A DNA stretch of 64,000 bases from Rathayibacter rathayi (GCF_004011095.1 NZ_CP028129.1:3038001-3102000); one strand, 5' to 3'; positions 43,317 through 52,635 are shown, counted from the stretch's first letter. Numbers and translations are program-made. The notes: generated from the letters alone by a model not told the origin.

Positions 43317-44699
43317 TCAGCCCAGGCGGTCGACCAGCGCCGAGGCGAGCCCGGTGTAGCCCCCCGGCGTCAGCACCAGCAGGCGCTCCTTCGCCGCGTC
43401 GCCGATGTCGAGACCCTGCACGAAGACGGCGAGGTCGTCGGCGCCCAGGCGCTTGCCGCGGGTGAGGTCCTTGAGCAGCGCGTACGGGTCGGTGATCGAG
43501 GAGCGGCCGGCCGCCACCTCCGCACGGATCACGGTCTGGATCGCCTCGGCCAGCACCTCCCAGTTGCCGTCGAGGTCGGCGGCGAGGGCGCTCGGGTCGA
43601 GGTCGATCTCGAGCAGGCCGCGGGCGATGTTGTCGAGCGCGAGGAGCGAGTGGCCGAATGCGACTCCGATGTTGCGCTGCGTGGTCGAGTCGGTGAGGTC
43701 GCGCTGGAGGCGCGAGGTGACCAGGGTCTGTGCGAGCGAGTCGAGCAGGGCGCTCGAGAGCTCGAGGTTCGCCTCGGCGTTCTCGAAGCGGATCGGGTTG
43801 ATCTTGTGCGGCATCGTGGACGAGCCGGTCGCCCCGGCCTGCGGGATCTGCCGGAAGTAGCCGAGCGAGATGTAGGTCCAGACGTCGGTGCAGATGTTGT
43901 GCAGGATGCGGTTTGCGTGCGCCGCCTTGCCGTAGAGCTCGGCCTGCCAGTCGTGCGATTCGATCTGGGTGGTCAGCGGGTTGAAGACGAGGCCGAGGGA
44001 GGTGACGAACTCCTCCGCGAGTGCCGGCCAGTCGGTGCCGGGATCGGCGGCGAGATGCGCCGCGAACGTGCCCGTCGCTCCGCTGAACTTTCCCAGGTAT
44101 TCGGTGGCTTCGATCTGCACGACGACCCGCTCGAGCCGGTAAGCGTAGACGGCGAACTCTTTGCCCATCGTGGTCGGGGTCGCCGGCTGGCCGTGCGTGC
44201 GGCTGAGCATCGACTCGTCGCGGTAGCGGACGGCGAGTTCGCGCAGCGAGTCGACGACCGACCGCAGCTTCGGCAGCCAGATCTCGCCGACGGCCCGGCG
44301 GACCATGATCGCGTAGGAGAGGTTGTTGATGTCCTCGCTCGTGGCGGCGAAGTGCGTGAGTTCGGCGATCCGCTGGAGGCCGAGCTCGTCGAGCCAGTGG
44401 CGGACGAGGTACTCGACGGCCTTCACGTCGTGGCGGGTGCGGGCCTCGAGGGCCGCCAGCTCGTCGATCTCCGGCTGGCCGAAGTCGCGGGCGCGGCGGC
44501 GCAGCTCCTCGGCGGTCGCGGCATCGACGGGCTGTGAGCCGAAGAGGCGCCGATCGGTCAGTGCCAGCAGCCACTCGACCTCGACGTGTACCCGGGCGCG
44601 GTTCAGCCCCGCCTCCGAGAGGTACTCGCCGAGCGACGAGACGGCGCCGCTGTAGCGGCCGTCGAGGGGGCTCAGCGGCTGGGTGGGGAGCGAGGTCAT
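43317..44699 (-). CDS. purB: Adenylosuccinate lyase
   Basis: 460 residues, the usual length. It cleaves SAICAR and adenylosuccinate in purine synthesis, releasing fumarate. Family motifs: PLDGRYSGAVSSLGEYLSEA at the N-terminus, HFAATSEDINNLSYAI, SRTHGQPATPTTMGKE (catalytic His), and the signature GSSTMPHKINPIRFENAEAN with the mobile catalytic Ser loop. The longer-than-minimal form with TGTFAAHLAA is the bacterial class found in actinobacteria and enterics. It ends just 97 bp from the convergent gene at 43220. The phosphatase gene upstream is on the same strand, 20 bp away. Confidence 0.96.
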   Translation of the reverse strand: MTSLPTQPLSPLDGRYSGAVSSLGEYLSEAGLNRARVHVEVEWLLALTDRRLFGSQPVDAATAEELRRRARDFGQPEIDELAALEARTRHDVKAVEYLVRHWLDELGLQRIAELTHFAATSEDINNLSYAIMVRRAVGEIWLPKLRSVVDSLRELAVRYRDESMLSRTHGQPATPTTMGKEFAVYAYRLERVVVQIEATEYLGKFSGATGTFAAHLAADPGTDWPALAEEFVTSLGLVFNPLTTQIESHDWQAELYGKAAHANRILHNICTDVWTYISLGYFRQIPQAGATGSSTMPHKINPIRFENAEANLELSSALLDSLAQTLVTSRLQRDLTDSTTQRNIGVAFGHSLLALDNIARGLLEIDLDPSALAADLDGNWEVLAEAIQTVIRAEVAAGRSSITDPYALLKDLTRGKRLGADDLAVFVQGLDIGDAAKERLLVLTPGGYTGLASALVDRLG

Positions 44700-44719
44700 G
44701 CGGTGGTGCCTTCCGGTTC

Positions 44720-45286
44720 TCAGGTGTCCTGCGCGAGGGCGGCGCGCGCGTCGGTGGAGTCGGGGCGGACCGAGCGGTTGCCGCGCAGTCCGGGTTCGAT
44801 CTGGGCGAAGAGGGCTCGGCAGGCGCGCTCGATGAGCGTGAGCACCGAGTCGAATGCCGCCGCATCGGAATAGTAGGGGTCAGGGACGTCGCCCTGCGGA
44901 GAGAGGCTCGGCTCGAAGTCGAGGAGGCGGCGGATCTTCTGCCGGTCCACCTCCGTGCGGGCCCAGGAGCGCAGCGCCCGCTCGTGTCCGTGGTCGAGCG
45001 CGACGACGAGGTCGAATTCGGCGAACCGCGACGGATCGAAGAGCTGGGCGCGGTGGCGGCGACCGTCGAATCCGTGCCGCTCGAGCGTGTCGAGGGCACG
45101 GCGGTCGGCGTGCTCGCCGAGGTGCCACTCGCCGGTGCCGGCCGAGCTGATCTCGATCGCGGAGCCGAGCCCCGCCTGCTCCGCCAGCGAGCGCAGCACT
45201 ACCTCGGCCATGGGCGATCGGCAGATATTGCCGGTGCAGACGAAGCACACGGCGAAGGCCGAGGGCGCAGTGGAGTCGGGGGTCAC
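44720..45286 (-). CDS. Low-molecular-weight protein-tyrosine phosphatase
   Basis: 188 residues from GTG 45286 (VTPDSTAPSAF). The P-loop VCFVCTGNICRSPMAE (C-x5-R) is at ~16-26, and the general acid Asp lies in VPDPYYSD near 135. These enzymes remove phosphate from tyrosine, for example on BY-kinases; here the Wzz-like protein in the same window lacks kinase motifs, so no partner is evident. It carries a C-terminal extension of about 30 residues (GLRGNRSVRPDSTDARAALA) beyond the standard fold. It sits directly upstream of purB. Confidence 0.92.
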   Translation of the reverse strand: MTPDSTAPSAFAVCFVCTGNICRSPMAEVVLRSLAEQAGLGSAIEISSAGTGEWHLGEHADRRALDTLERHGFDGRRHRAQLFDPSRFAEFDLVVALDHGHERALRSWARTEVDRQKIRRLLDFEPSLSPQGDVPDPYYSDAAAFDSVLTLIERACRALFAQIEPGLRGNRSVRPDSTDARAALAQDT

Positions 45287-45409
45287 CCGCCCATCATGGC
45301 GCACCGAAGCTCCTCCACAGCAGGCCGATTCCGGCCGTTGTCCACCGATGTCAGGGGACTCCGCTCGGTCGGTCGCGGGGAGGTCGATGCTGGTGCCGAG
45401 GCCGCGGAA

Positions 45410-45808
45410 TCAGTCCTGACGGCGGCGGAGGAAGGGGCGCAGGAGGAGACCAATGAACCAGTTCACCAGGGCGAGCACGAGGGCGCCGAGCACGCCCCAC
45501 CAGAAGCCGTCCACGACGAGTCCAAAGCCGAAGAGCCCGCTGATCCAGGCGGTCAGCAGCAGAAGGAGCCCGTTCACGAGGAACGAGAGGAGGCCGAGCG
45601 TGAGCAGGTACAGGGGGAAGGCGATCACGCGCACGACCCCACCCACGACGGCGTTGACCACTCCGAAGATCAGCGCCACCAGCAGGTATGTGAGGATCGC
45701 GGCGGCCGGGCCCCCGTCGTACGGATCCACGCGCACGCCCGCCACGACCAGGGTCGTGAGCCAGATCGCGACAGCGTTGGTCAGGAGGCCGAAAAGGAGT
45801 CTGCGCAT
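45410..45808 (-). CDS. Four-helix membrane protein (Phage_holin_4_2 / DUF360 type)
   Basis: 132 residues from ATG 45808 with AAAAGGAG upstream on its strand. Four hydrophobic helices; the segment RRLLFGLLTNAVAIWLTTLV and the middle LTYLLVALIFGVVNAVVGGV with LYLLTLGLLSFLVNGLLLLL are typical of the broadly distributed YvlD-like / holin-4-superfamily proteins. Despite the database name, these are chromosomal membrane proteins, not evidence of a prophage. Ends in a basic tail (LRPFLRRRQD). Confidence 0.85.
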   Translation of the reverse strand: MRRLLFGLLTNAVAIWLTTLVVAGVRVDPYDGGPAAAILTYLLVALIFGVVNAVVGGVVRVIAFPLYLLTLGLLSFLVNGLLLLLTAWISGLFGFGLVVDGFWWGVLGALVLALVNWFIGLLLRPFLRRRQD

Positions 45809-45851
45809 GCCTTTACTATCCCCGCCGACGGGGCAGGTCGCGAGTCGGGGC

Positions 45852-46697
45852 TCAGGTGAGGGGCCCGCCAATGGTCGGCTCCGGGCCGGGCGTGCAGAGC
45901 CGGGGATCGTCGGCGCAGGTCCGCGGGGGGAGGGCGGGCGCGGGCTCGGGCTGTGGCTCGGGCTCGGCGGTTGGTTGGGGTGCCGGCGGCGGAGCCGGTT
46001 GCGAGGCAGGCGGCTCAGGAGCGGGACTCGGAGCGGCGGGGTCGGGTGTCGGCACCTGGGTAGGAGCAGGTGCGGTGCTCGGCCGCGGAGCGGCGGGCGG
46101 TGCGGGGCGTGGGGGAGGGCCGACTCCGCTGCCCGGCTCGGGGATCAGCGGCTCCCGTGCCTCGATCACGGCGAGGGCGAGCGGGGCGAGCGTGGCTCCG
46201 GAGGCGAGGGCGCTGCGGAGCTGCTCGACGGCGTCGGTCAGGGTGCTCCGCCGAGCGGTCGACCCACGGCCGGAGGCAAGCGCCGCCGCGCCAAGACCGA
46301 GGACCCGCCCGGCGAGAGTAGTGCGCTGCTCGGCCGCGGCGGCCGTCGCCTCAGTGATGGCCTCGGCCGAGACTCCCTCCAGCGCGGTGTTGAGGATCCC
46401 GATCGCGACGAGCAGGTCAGTGCGTGCCGCGCCCGCGACGGCGCCGTCGGTAGCGGTCAGCAACGCCAGCGCGTCGTCCCGGAGGGCGAGACCGGCCTCA
46501 CGCGCGGCGGTGTAGGCGGGCGGAGCGGCCACGTCGATCGAGGTCTCGCGGAGGGTCGGGGTCGGCCGAGCGCCCTCCGATCCGGGTGCGCAGGCCGAGA
46601 GTGCGCCGGCCGTGAGGAGCAGAGCGATCGCCGCCGAGATGCCACGCAGGAGTGCTCGCGCACCCCTGCACCGCTCGGTTCGCCCTCGACTCCGCAT
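45852..46697 (-). CDS. Secreted lipoprotein with Pro/Ala-rich C-terminal tail
   Basis: 281 residues. A basic start and hydrophobic stretch end in the lipobox LSAC (Cys ~36). The domain ~50-185 is helical and Ala-rich (LALRDDALALLTATDGAVAG, ITEATAAAAEQRTTLAGRVL). From ~190 on it is low-complexity Pro/Ala/Glu (about 80 residues) ending in a short CADDPRLCTPGP loop with two Cys. Such tails span cell-wall layers in actinobacterial surface proteins. Function unknown. TACCCTAATC just upstream on its strand may be part of the promoter. Confidence 0.65.
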   Translation of the reverse strand: MRSRGRTERCRGARALLRGISAAIALLLTAGALSACAPGSEGARPTPTLRETSIDVAAPPAYTAAREAGLALRDDALALLTATDGAVAGAARTDLLVAIGILNTALEGVSAEAITEATAAAAEQRTTLAGRVLGLGAAALASGRGSTARRSTLTDAVEQLRSALASGATLAPLALAVIEAREPLIPEPGSGVGPPPRPAPPAAPRPSTAPAPTQVPTPDPAAPSPAPEPPASQPAPPPAPQPTAEPEPQPEPAPALPPRTCADDPRLCTPGPEPTIGGPLT

Positions 46698-46871
46698 CTC
46701 TGTACCCTAATCGGGGGACGGTCGCCGCGGACACCCGACCGCAAACCGCTTCGTGTCGTCGAGCCGCGTTCCAGGCGGCGCCCCGACGGGGGACGGCGCC
46801 TCCGCGCGACCGTCCCGGGCTGGCGACGGCGCGCGCCGAACGAAACGGTCCCGGTGCCCGTGCCGCCTAGC

Positions 46872-47987
46872 ATGGGCCGGGTGACCGACCAGCAGGAGCC
46901 TCCCGTTCGCCTCCGACCCGAGATCCTGGCGCTCCCCGCCTACAAGCAGGGCCGCGCAGCCGCCTCCGATGCGTTCAAGCTCTCCTCCAACGAGAACCCG
47001 TTCGACCCGTTGCCCTCCGTGCTCGAGCGGGTGCGCGAGGTTGACGACTTCAACCGCTACCCCGATGCGGCGGCCACGGCGCTGCACACAGAACTCGCCG
47101 CTGTGTACGGCGTCCCCATCGACGAGGTGATCGTCGGAGCCGGCTCCGTCGCCGTCATCGCCCAGCTCATCGCCGCGGCGGCCGGCCCGGGCGACGAGGT
47201 CGTCTACGCTTGGCGCTCGTTCGAGGCCTACCCCTCGCTCGTCACCACGGCCGGCGCCACCAGCGTCCGCGTGCCGTTGCGCGCCGACGATACCCACGAC
47301 CTCGATGCGATGCTGCAGGCCGTGACCGAGCGCACGCGCCTGCTCATCGTCTGCAGCCCCAACAACCCCACCGGTACCGTCGCCACCGCCCACGACGTCG
47401 AGGCGCTCCTCGAGCGCGTCCCGAGCGACGTCCTCGTGCTCCTCGACGAGGCCTACGCAGAGTTCGTGGGGGACGAGCGCGCCGTCGACGGCACGCGCCT
47501 GCTCGGCCGCTACCCCAACCTCGTGATCGCGCGCACCTTCTCGAAGGCGTACGGGCTGGCCGGGCTCCGCGTCGGCTACGCGCTCGGTCACGCGCGGATC
47601 CTCGATGCCGCCCGCTCCACCGCCATCCCGCTCTCCGTCACCCGGTTCGCCGAGACCGCGGCCGTCGCCTCCCTCCAGCACCGCGCGGAGCTGCTCGAGC
47701 GCGTGCATCGCATCACCCGCCTCCGTGACGACCTCTGGCGGGCGCTCCTCGACCAGGGCTGGAGCATCCCGAAGTCGCAGGCCAACTTCCTCTGGTTCGA
47801 CACCCGCGAGGACACGGCGCGGGCGGCAGAGGCGTTTGCGCGGGTCGGAGTCGTGGTCCGAGCGTTCCCGCCCGAGGGCATCCGCGTATCCGTCGGCGAG
47901 GCGAGCTCTGTGGACAAGCTCCTCTCCGCGGCGGCCGAGATTGTGGCTTCCCTCCCCGAGGGCCATCCCGCGAGACGGATAGGTTAG
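46872..47987 (+). CDS. PLP-dependent aminotransferase (HisC/aromatic aminotransferase type)
   Basis: ATG 46872 has no clear ribosome site and may be leaderless; GTG 46881 (VTDQQEPPV) is an alternative. The ~370-residue protein has class-I/II aminotransferase marks: LSSNENPFDPLPSVLE, GAGSVAVIAQLI, CSPNNPTGTVATAHD, LLDEAYAEFV and the lysine in ARTFSKAYGLAGLRVGY. This matches histidinol-phosphate and aromatic-aminotransferase (HisC/Pat) proteins. It lies 4 bp before the dehydrogenase operon, so a role in branched-chain or aromatic amino-acid breakdown, supplying 2-oxoacids to that complex, is a fair inference. Confidence 0.88.
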   Translation: MGRVTDQQEPPVRLRPEILALPAYKQGRAAASDAFKLSSNENPFDPLPSVLERVREVDDFNRYPDAAATALHTELAAVYGVPIDEVIVGAGSVAVIAQLIAAAAGPGDEVVYAWRSFEAYPSLVTTAGATSVRVPLRADDTHDLDAMLQAVTERTRLLIVCSPNNPTGTVATAHDVEALLERVPSDVLVLLDEAYAEFVGDERAVDGTRLLGRYPNLVIARTFSKAYGLAGLRVGYALGHARILDAARSTAIPLSVTRFAETAAVASLQHRAELLERVHRITRLRDDLWRALLDQGWSIPKSQANFLWFDTREDTARAAEAFARVGVVVRAFPPEGIRVSVGEASSVDKLLSAAAEIVASLPEGHPARRIG

Positions 47988-47991
47988 TCCA

Positions 47992-49119
47992 GTGGTAGCC
48001 ACCAGCACGGAGTCGCCGACTGTCCAATTCCTCTCCGCGGACGGGCGGTTCTCACCGACCCCCGCTGCCGAGCAGTACGCCTCCTACCTCGACGGGGTGG
48101 ACGAGGCCCAGCACCGCTCCTTCTACCGTGAGATGGCGGTGGTCCGACGCTTCGACAGCGAAGCCGCGAACCTGCAGCGCCAGGGGCAGCTGGGCCTGTG
48201 GGTGCCGAGCCACGGCCAGGAGGCGGCACAGGTCGGCTCCGCCTTCGCGATGCGCCCGCAGGACCACGTCTTCCCCTCCTACCGCGAGCACGTCGTCGGC
48301 AAGATCCGCGGCATCGACCTGCTCGGCGTCCTCGCCCTCCTGCGCGGCACGACGCACGGCGGCTGGGACCCGACCGATCCGGCCAACGGCAACTTCCACA
48401 TCTATACGCTGGTGCTTGGCTCGCAGGCGCTGCACGCCACCGGCTACGCGATGGGACTCACCCTCGACGGAGTCACCGGCACGGGTGACCCCGAGAAGGA
48501 CGAGGCCGTCGTCGTCTACTTCGGCGACGGCGCCTCCAGCCAGGGCGATGTGAGCGAGGCGATGATCTTCGCCGCGAGCTACCAGACGCCCGAGGTCTTC
48601 TTCCTCCAGAACAACCACTACGCGATCTCGGTACCGGTGGCGACGCAGTCGCGCAGTCCCCTCTACCTCCGCTCCTCCGGCTTCGGCATCCCGGGCGTGC
48701 AGATCGACGGCAATGACGTGCTCGCGAGCTACGCCGTCACCGCCAAGCACCTCCACGACGCGCGATCCGGCGGCGGGCCCCAGTTCATCGAGGCTCTGAC
48801 CTATCGGATCGGCGCGCACACCTCGAGCGACGACCCGACCAAGTACCGCACCGACGACGAGCTCGCCTCGTGGGTCGCGAAAGACCCGATCACCCGCTTC
48901 GCCGCGTTCCTGCGGAGCGAGGGCGTGCCGCAGTCCTTCTTCGACGACGTCGACGAGGAGGCGCGCGACTTCGCGTCCGACATTCGTCGGCGCCTGCTCG
49001 CCCTCGAGGCGCCGTCCGCGGGCATCATCTTCGACAACGTCTACTCGGAGCCGCACGCGCTCGTCGAGGACCAGAAGGCGTGGCTGCAGCGCTACGAAGA
49101 ATCGTTCGGAGGCGAGTGA
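47992..49119 (+). CDS. 2-oxoacid dehydrogenase E1 component, alpha subunit (branched-chain type)
   Basis: 375 residues from GTG 47992. Thiamine-diphosphate enzyme; motifs QGQLGLWVPSHGQEAAQVGS, the YREH region (VFPSYREHVVGKIRG), the ThDP motif GDGASSQGDVSEAMIFAASY with ENNHYAIS-like text (QNNHYAISVP), and TYRIGAHTSSDDPTKYRTDD. The last pattern (GxHxTxDDPxxYR) is typical of branched-chain E1a over pyruvate E1a. With E1b and E2 it oxidatively decarboxylates branched 2-oxoacids to acyl-CoAs. Stop overlaps the E1b start by one base. Confidence 0.93.
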   Translation: MVATSTESPTVQFLSADGRFSPTPAAEQYASYLDGVDEAQHRSFYREMAVVRRFDSEAANLQRQGQLGLWVPSHGQEAAQVGSAFAMRPQDHVFPSYREHVVGKIRGIDLLGVLALLRGTTHGGWDPTDPANGNFHIYTLVLGSQALHATGYAMGLTLDGVTGTGDPEKDEAVVVYFGDGASSQGDVSEAMIFAASYQTPEVFFLQNNHYAISVPVATQSRSPLYLRSSGFGIPGVQIDGNDVLASYAVTAKHLHDARSGGGPQFIEALTYRIGAHTSSDDPTKYRTDDELASWVAKDPITRFAAFLRSEGVPQSFFDDVDEEARDFASDIRRRLLALEAPSAGIIFDNVYSEPHALVEDQKAWLQRYEESFGGE

Positions 49120-50147
49120 TGACGATCGACACCAGCACGACGACCGCGCAGGCGGCCCCCACCGGGTCGCAGCTCGAGTCGATGTCCCTGGCCAAGGCGC
49201 TCAACGCCGGCCTCCGCCGCGCCATGACGCAGGACGACCGCGTCCTGCTGATGGGCGAGGACATCGGCCCTCTGGGCGGCGTGTTCCGCATCACGGAGGG
49301 GCTGCACGCCGAATTCGGAGCGAAGCGCGTGCTCGACACGCCGCTGGCAGAGTCCGGCATCGTCGGCACGGCAATCGGACTCGCGATGCGCGGGTTCCGG
49401 CCGGTCTGCGAGATCCAGTTCGACGGGTTCGTCTACCCGGCGTTCGACCAGATCACCTCGCAGCTCGCCAAAATGACCAATCGGCACGAGGGCGCCATCA
49501 CCATGCCCGTCGTCATCCGCGTGCCCTACGGCGGGCACATCGGAGCGATCGAGCACCATCAGGAGAGCAACGAGGCATACTTCGCGCACACCGCGGGACT
49601 GCGCGTGATCAGCCCGTCGAACCCGAACGACGCCTACTGGATGATCCAGGAGGCCATTGCCTCCAACGATCCCGTGATGTTCTTCGAGCCCAAGAGCCGC
49701 TACTGGCCCAAGGGCGACGTCGACCTCCGCTCCTCCGCCCTGCCGCTGCACGCCAGCCGCGTCGTCCGCCAGGGCACCGAGGTCACCCTCGTCGGCTGGG
49801 GCCCGATGGTCGCAGTCCTGCTCCAGGCCGCCGAACTCGCGGGCGAGGAGGGAACGAGCGTCGAGGTCGTCGACCTGCGCTCGCTGTCGCCGATCGACTG
49901 GGAGCCGCTGCTCGCGTCGGTCCGCAAGACCGGTCGGCTCGTCGTGGGGCAGGAAGCGCCCTCGAACGTCAGCCTCGGCTCCGAGATCGCGGCGACGGTC
50001 ACCGAGCGCGCCTTCTTCTCGCTGGAGGCGCCGGTCCTGCGCGTCACCGGCTTCGATACCCCCTTCCCGCCCGCCAAGGTCGAGAAGCTCTTCCTCCCCG
50101 ATGTCGACCGCGTGCTCGAGGCCGTCGACCGCTCGCTCGCGTACTGA
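49119..50147 (+). CDS. 2-oxoacid dehydrogenase E1 component, beta subunit
   Basis: 342 residues; ATG 49119-49121 overlaps the E1a stop. Motifs: LMGEDIGPLGGVFRITEGL, DTPLAESGIVGTAIGLAMRG, EIQFDGFVYPAFDQITSQLA, RVPYGGHIGAIEHHQESNEA and VVDLRSLSPIDWEPLLASVR. It forms the alpha2-beta2 E1 with the preceding subunit and hands the acyl group to the lipoyl arm of E2. Strong match to bacterial branched-chain/pyruvate E1b in every block; no unusual features. Confidence 0.94.
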   Translation: MTIDTSTTTAQAAPTGSQLESMSLAKALNAGLRRAMTQDDRVLLMGEDIGPLGGVFRITEGLHAEFGAKRVLDTPLAESGIVGTAIGLAMRGFRPVCEIQFDGFVYPAFDQITSQLAKMTNRHEGAITMPVVIRVPYGGHIGAIEHHQESNEAYFAHTAGLRVISPSNPNDAYWMIQEAIASNDPVMFFEPKSRYWPKGDVDLRSSALPLHASRVVRQGTEVTLVGWGPMVAVLLQAAELAGEEGTSVEVVDLRSLSPIDWEPLLASVRKTGRLVVGQEAPSNVSLGSEIAATVTERAFFSLEAPVLRVTGFDTPFPPAKVEKLFLPDVDRVLEAVDRSLAY

Positions 50148-50189
50148 CGCGCGCGACATCCGCCCGTACGAGCCCTCAGGAGTCCACCG

Positions 50190-51518
50190 ATGACAGAGCA
50201 GTTCCTCCTCCCCGACGTCGGTGAGGGCCTCACCGAGGCCGAGATCGTGGCGTGGAGGGTCAAGGTCGGCGACGAGGTGGCCGTCAACCAGGTCCTCGTC
50301 GAGATCGAGACCGCCAAGTCACTCGTCGAGCTGCCCTCGCCGTTCAGCGGCACCGTGGTCGACGTGCTCGTTGACGAGGGGCAGACGGTCGATGTCGGCA
50401 CAGCGATCATCACGGTGCGCTCCGGAGCAGGAGTGATCGGCTCCGAGGTGCCCGCGATCCCTGCGCACCCCTCCCAGGCCGCCACGGCGCCCGCCCCCTC
50501 CACCACCGAGCCGGGCGAGGGCTCCGGCGCGGCGCTCGTCGGCTACGGAACCGCTGGGGGCCAGGTGCAGACCCGCCGCCGCCGATCCGGACCCACCGCC
50601 GCGCCCACGCGCCCGACCGCGCCCGCCCGTCCCGCCTCGGTGCCCGCTGCCGCAGCGCTCCCGGTCATCGCGAAGCCGCCCATCCGCAAGCTCGCGAAGG
50701 ACCTCGACGTCGACCTCGTCGAGGTGCAGGCCACAGGCCTCGCCGGCGAGGTCACCCGCGACGACGTCATCCGCCACGCCTCCCAGGCCAGCGTCTTCCG
50801 CAACATCCAGACCCCCGCCTGGAGCGACGACCGCGAGGAGCGGGTCCCCGTCCGCGGCGTCCGCAAGGCCATCGCGGCAGCCATGTCGACCAGCGCCTTC
50901 ACCGCCCCCCACGTCAGCGTCTTCGTCGATGTCGACGCGACCCGGACGATGGAGTTCGTCAAGCGCCTGAAAAACTCGCCCGACTTCGCCGGGGTCAAGG
51001 TCTCGCCACTGCTGATCATGGCGAAGGCGATCATCTGGGCCGTCCGCCGCAATCCCACGGTCAATTCGGCCTGGACCGACTCCGAGATCATCGTCCGCCA
51101 CTACGTCAATCTCGGCATCGCCGCGGCCACCCCGCGCGGCCTGCTCGTCCCCAACGTCAAGGACGCGCAGTCAATGAGCCTCCTCGAACTCGCCCAGGCC
51201 CTCGAGAAGCTCACCCTCGATGCTCGCGACGGGAAGACGACAGCCGCCGACATGCAGAACGGCACCATCACCATCACCAACATCGGCGTGTTCGGGATGG
51301 ACACCGGCACCCCGATCCTCAACCCCGGCGAAGTCGCGATCATCGCGCTCGGCACGATCAAGCAGAAGCCGTGGGTCGTCGACGGCGAGGTCCGCCCACG
51401 TTTCGTCACCACGGTCGGCGGCTCCTTCGACCACCGTGTGGTGGACGGCGACGTGGTCAGCCGCTTCGTCGCCGACGTCGCCAGCGTGCTGGAGGAACCG
51501 GCGCTGTTGCTGGATTGA
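50190..51518 (+). CDS. 2-oxoacid dehydrogenase E2 component (dihydrolipoyl acyltransferase)
   Basis: 442 residues with AGGAGTCC before the ATG. A single lipoyl domain carries the lipoylated Lys43 in [13 protein letters not shown] Pro/Ala-rich hinge is followed by an E3/E1-binding domain near 160-195 ([20 protein letters not shown]). The catalytic domain ends with the active site DHRVVDGD (~414-421, His415). It transfers acyl groups to CoA. No E3 gene follows, so dihydrolipoamide dehydrogenase is supplied from elsewhere. Last gene of the operon. Confidence 0.94.
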   Translation: MTEQFLLPDVGEGLTEAEIVAWRVKVGDEVAVNQVLVEIETAKSLVELPSPFSGTVVDVLVDEGQTVDVGTAIITVRSGAGVIGSEVPAIPAHPSQAATAPAPSTTEPGEGSGAALVGYGTAGGQVQTRRRRSGPTAAPTRPTAPARPASVPAAAALPVIAKPPIRKLAKDLDVDLVEVQATGLAGEVTRDDVIRHASQASVFRNIQTPAWSDDREERVPVRGVRKAIAAAMSTSAFTAPHVSVFVDVDATRTMEFVKRLKNSPDFAGVKVSPLLIMAKAIIWAVRRNPTVNSAWTDSEIIVRHYVNLGIAAATPRGLLVPNVKDAQSMSLLELAQALEKLTLDARDGKTTAADMQNGTITITNIGVFGMDTGTPILNPGEVAIIALGTIKQKPWVVDGEVRPRFVTTVGGSFDHRVVDGDVVSRFVADVASVLEEPALLLD

Positions 51519-51662
51519 GCGGGCTGTTGCCTCATGGAGCGGACTCCTCCTGCGTCGTCGTCCGCTCCGCGGTCGGCCCGGGCGGGGGTGGTGTTTCGCA
51601 GAGCGGGTCGCGTACCGCTGCGCCGAATCGCTGCCACGCGATGTGACGGTTCGCTCGACCCG

Positions 51663-52070
51663 GTGGGAGGGGGAACGACAAGGCGGACGAGGGATGCGCT
51701 TGCGGCGGCGCACCGATGGCCGAGCGGCAGAATCGGTGGCCTGCTGAGCGCGGAGGACATCGAGCGGGCCGGAGTGGAGCTCCGCGACGTCGGCGCCGTC
51801 TACGCTCACGGTCTGATCCTCGGCCGGCACGTCGTCGCGGTGGCGAGTCGAAGCATCGCCCAGGGGCAGGACGGCCCCGGGATGATCGGCCACGCCTCCC
51901 TCTACTCCGACGCGAGAAGGCCGGAGATCGAGATCGCGCTCGACGTCCGCTCGCTCACGGGAGTCGCGGACGTCCATGTCGGGTACTCGCGTCCAGCGCG
52001 CGCAGCCCCTCGTCAGGCTCGACGACGAGCTCGACAGGATGGAGTACGACCGGTCCGTGGTCTTTCATGA
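51663..52070 (+). CDS. Possible hypothetical protein, perhaps frameshifted into the next
   Basis: From GTG 51663 the frame gives ~135 residues. The middle (IGGLLSAEDIERAGVELRDV, VYAHGLILGRHVVAVASRSI, SLYSDARRPEIEIALDVRSL) looks protein-like; after VHVGYSR near 51990 it becomes Arg/Ala-rich, as in an out-of-frame end. The overlapping frame at 51976 then looks protein-like. The two may be one gene broken by a 1-bp indel near 51985-52000. Family not recognised. Confidence 0.35.
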   Translation: MGGGTTRRTRDALAAAHRWPSGRIGGLLSAEDIERAGVELRDVGAVYAHGLILGRHVVAVASRSIAQGQDGPGMIGHASLYSDARRPEIEIALDVRSLTGVADVHVGYSRPARAAPRQARRRARQDGVRPVRGLS

Positions 52071-52296
52071 CCTCGAGGCCCACGCTCGTCGGCTGCCCCA
52101 GGAGTGGGACACTGATGTCCGACCGGACGACACCTGGCTCGAGGACTGCGTCGAACCGGTGATAGCCGGAGTCGCCGTCCCCGAATTGTCGGGCAGACGG
52201 GCAGCTCTCCGGATCGAGTGCTGGGCGCCGGACGGTGGGACACCCGCGCTCGAGGGTTCCTGGGGTGACAGCCAGACCTGGCGGGGCAGTGGATAG
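51976..52296 (+). CDS. Hypothetical protein, possibly the second half of a broken gene
   Basis: 106 residues with balanced composition (VRLDDELDRMEYDRSVVFHD, LPQEWDTDVRPDDTWLEDCV, AALRIECWAPDGGTPALE). No signal, helix or known motif. It overlaps the previous frame by 95 bp; see that entry. The acidic, Trp-containing content differs from chance frames in this GC-rich DNA, so some coding history is likely. Confidence 0.4.
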   Translation: MSGTRVQRAQPLVRLDDELDRMEYDRSVVFHDLEAHARRLPQEWDTDVRPDDTWLEDCVEPVIAGVAVPELSGRRAALRIECWAPDGGTPALEGSWGDSQTWRGSG

Positions 52297-52384
52297 CGCC
52301 AACTCCGCCGCACCCACCGCAGCGTCGCGGAGCGAACGGACGGGTGTGCCACGGGATCCGAGCGTCGCCCGGAGCATCGAGGAC

Positions 52385-52456
52385 GACACAACGTCAGCTG
52401 AGAGGGGGTCTCATCCACCATCGTGGATGAGACCCCCTCTCAGCTGACGTTGTGTC
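52385..52456. repeat. 72-bp palindromic element, copy 1 (34-bp perfect stem)
   Basis: 52385-52418 is the exact reverse complement of 52423-52456, with the 4-base loop CATC. A second copy with the same outer sequence (CAACGTCAGCTGAGAG ... CTCTCAGCTGACGTTG) lies at 60177-60244. It is a dispersed hairpin element, able to act as a terminator in either direction. Confidence 0.9.
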
Positions 52457-52635
52457 GGTGGGCACCGCGAAGGAGCGCAGGGGACGTCGCGTGCGATGGA
52501 TGCAGGCACGGCCCGCTCGCCCGTGGCGGCAGCACGGCGCACGCCCGGGCGAAGGCGGAAGAGGCCGCGGAGGATGCGCTCGCTCCGACCGTCGGCATCA
52601 CCCCCGTCGACCAGGGAGGCGGTCAGCAGGGGCCC

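Noticed and set aside
45410..45808. Prophage holin
   Set aside because: The Phage_holin_4_2-type family is widespread on chromosomes and no phage gene lies nearby.
45453..46871. Long N-terminal extension of the aminotransferase
   Set aside because: The frame is open far upstream but the text there is Arg/Gly-rich antisense of the lipoprotein and membrane protein genes; the start is at 46872 or 46881.
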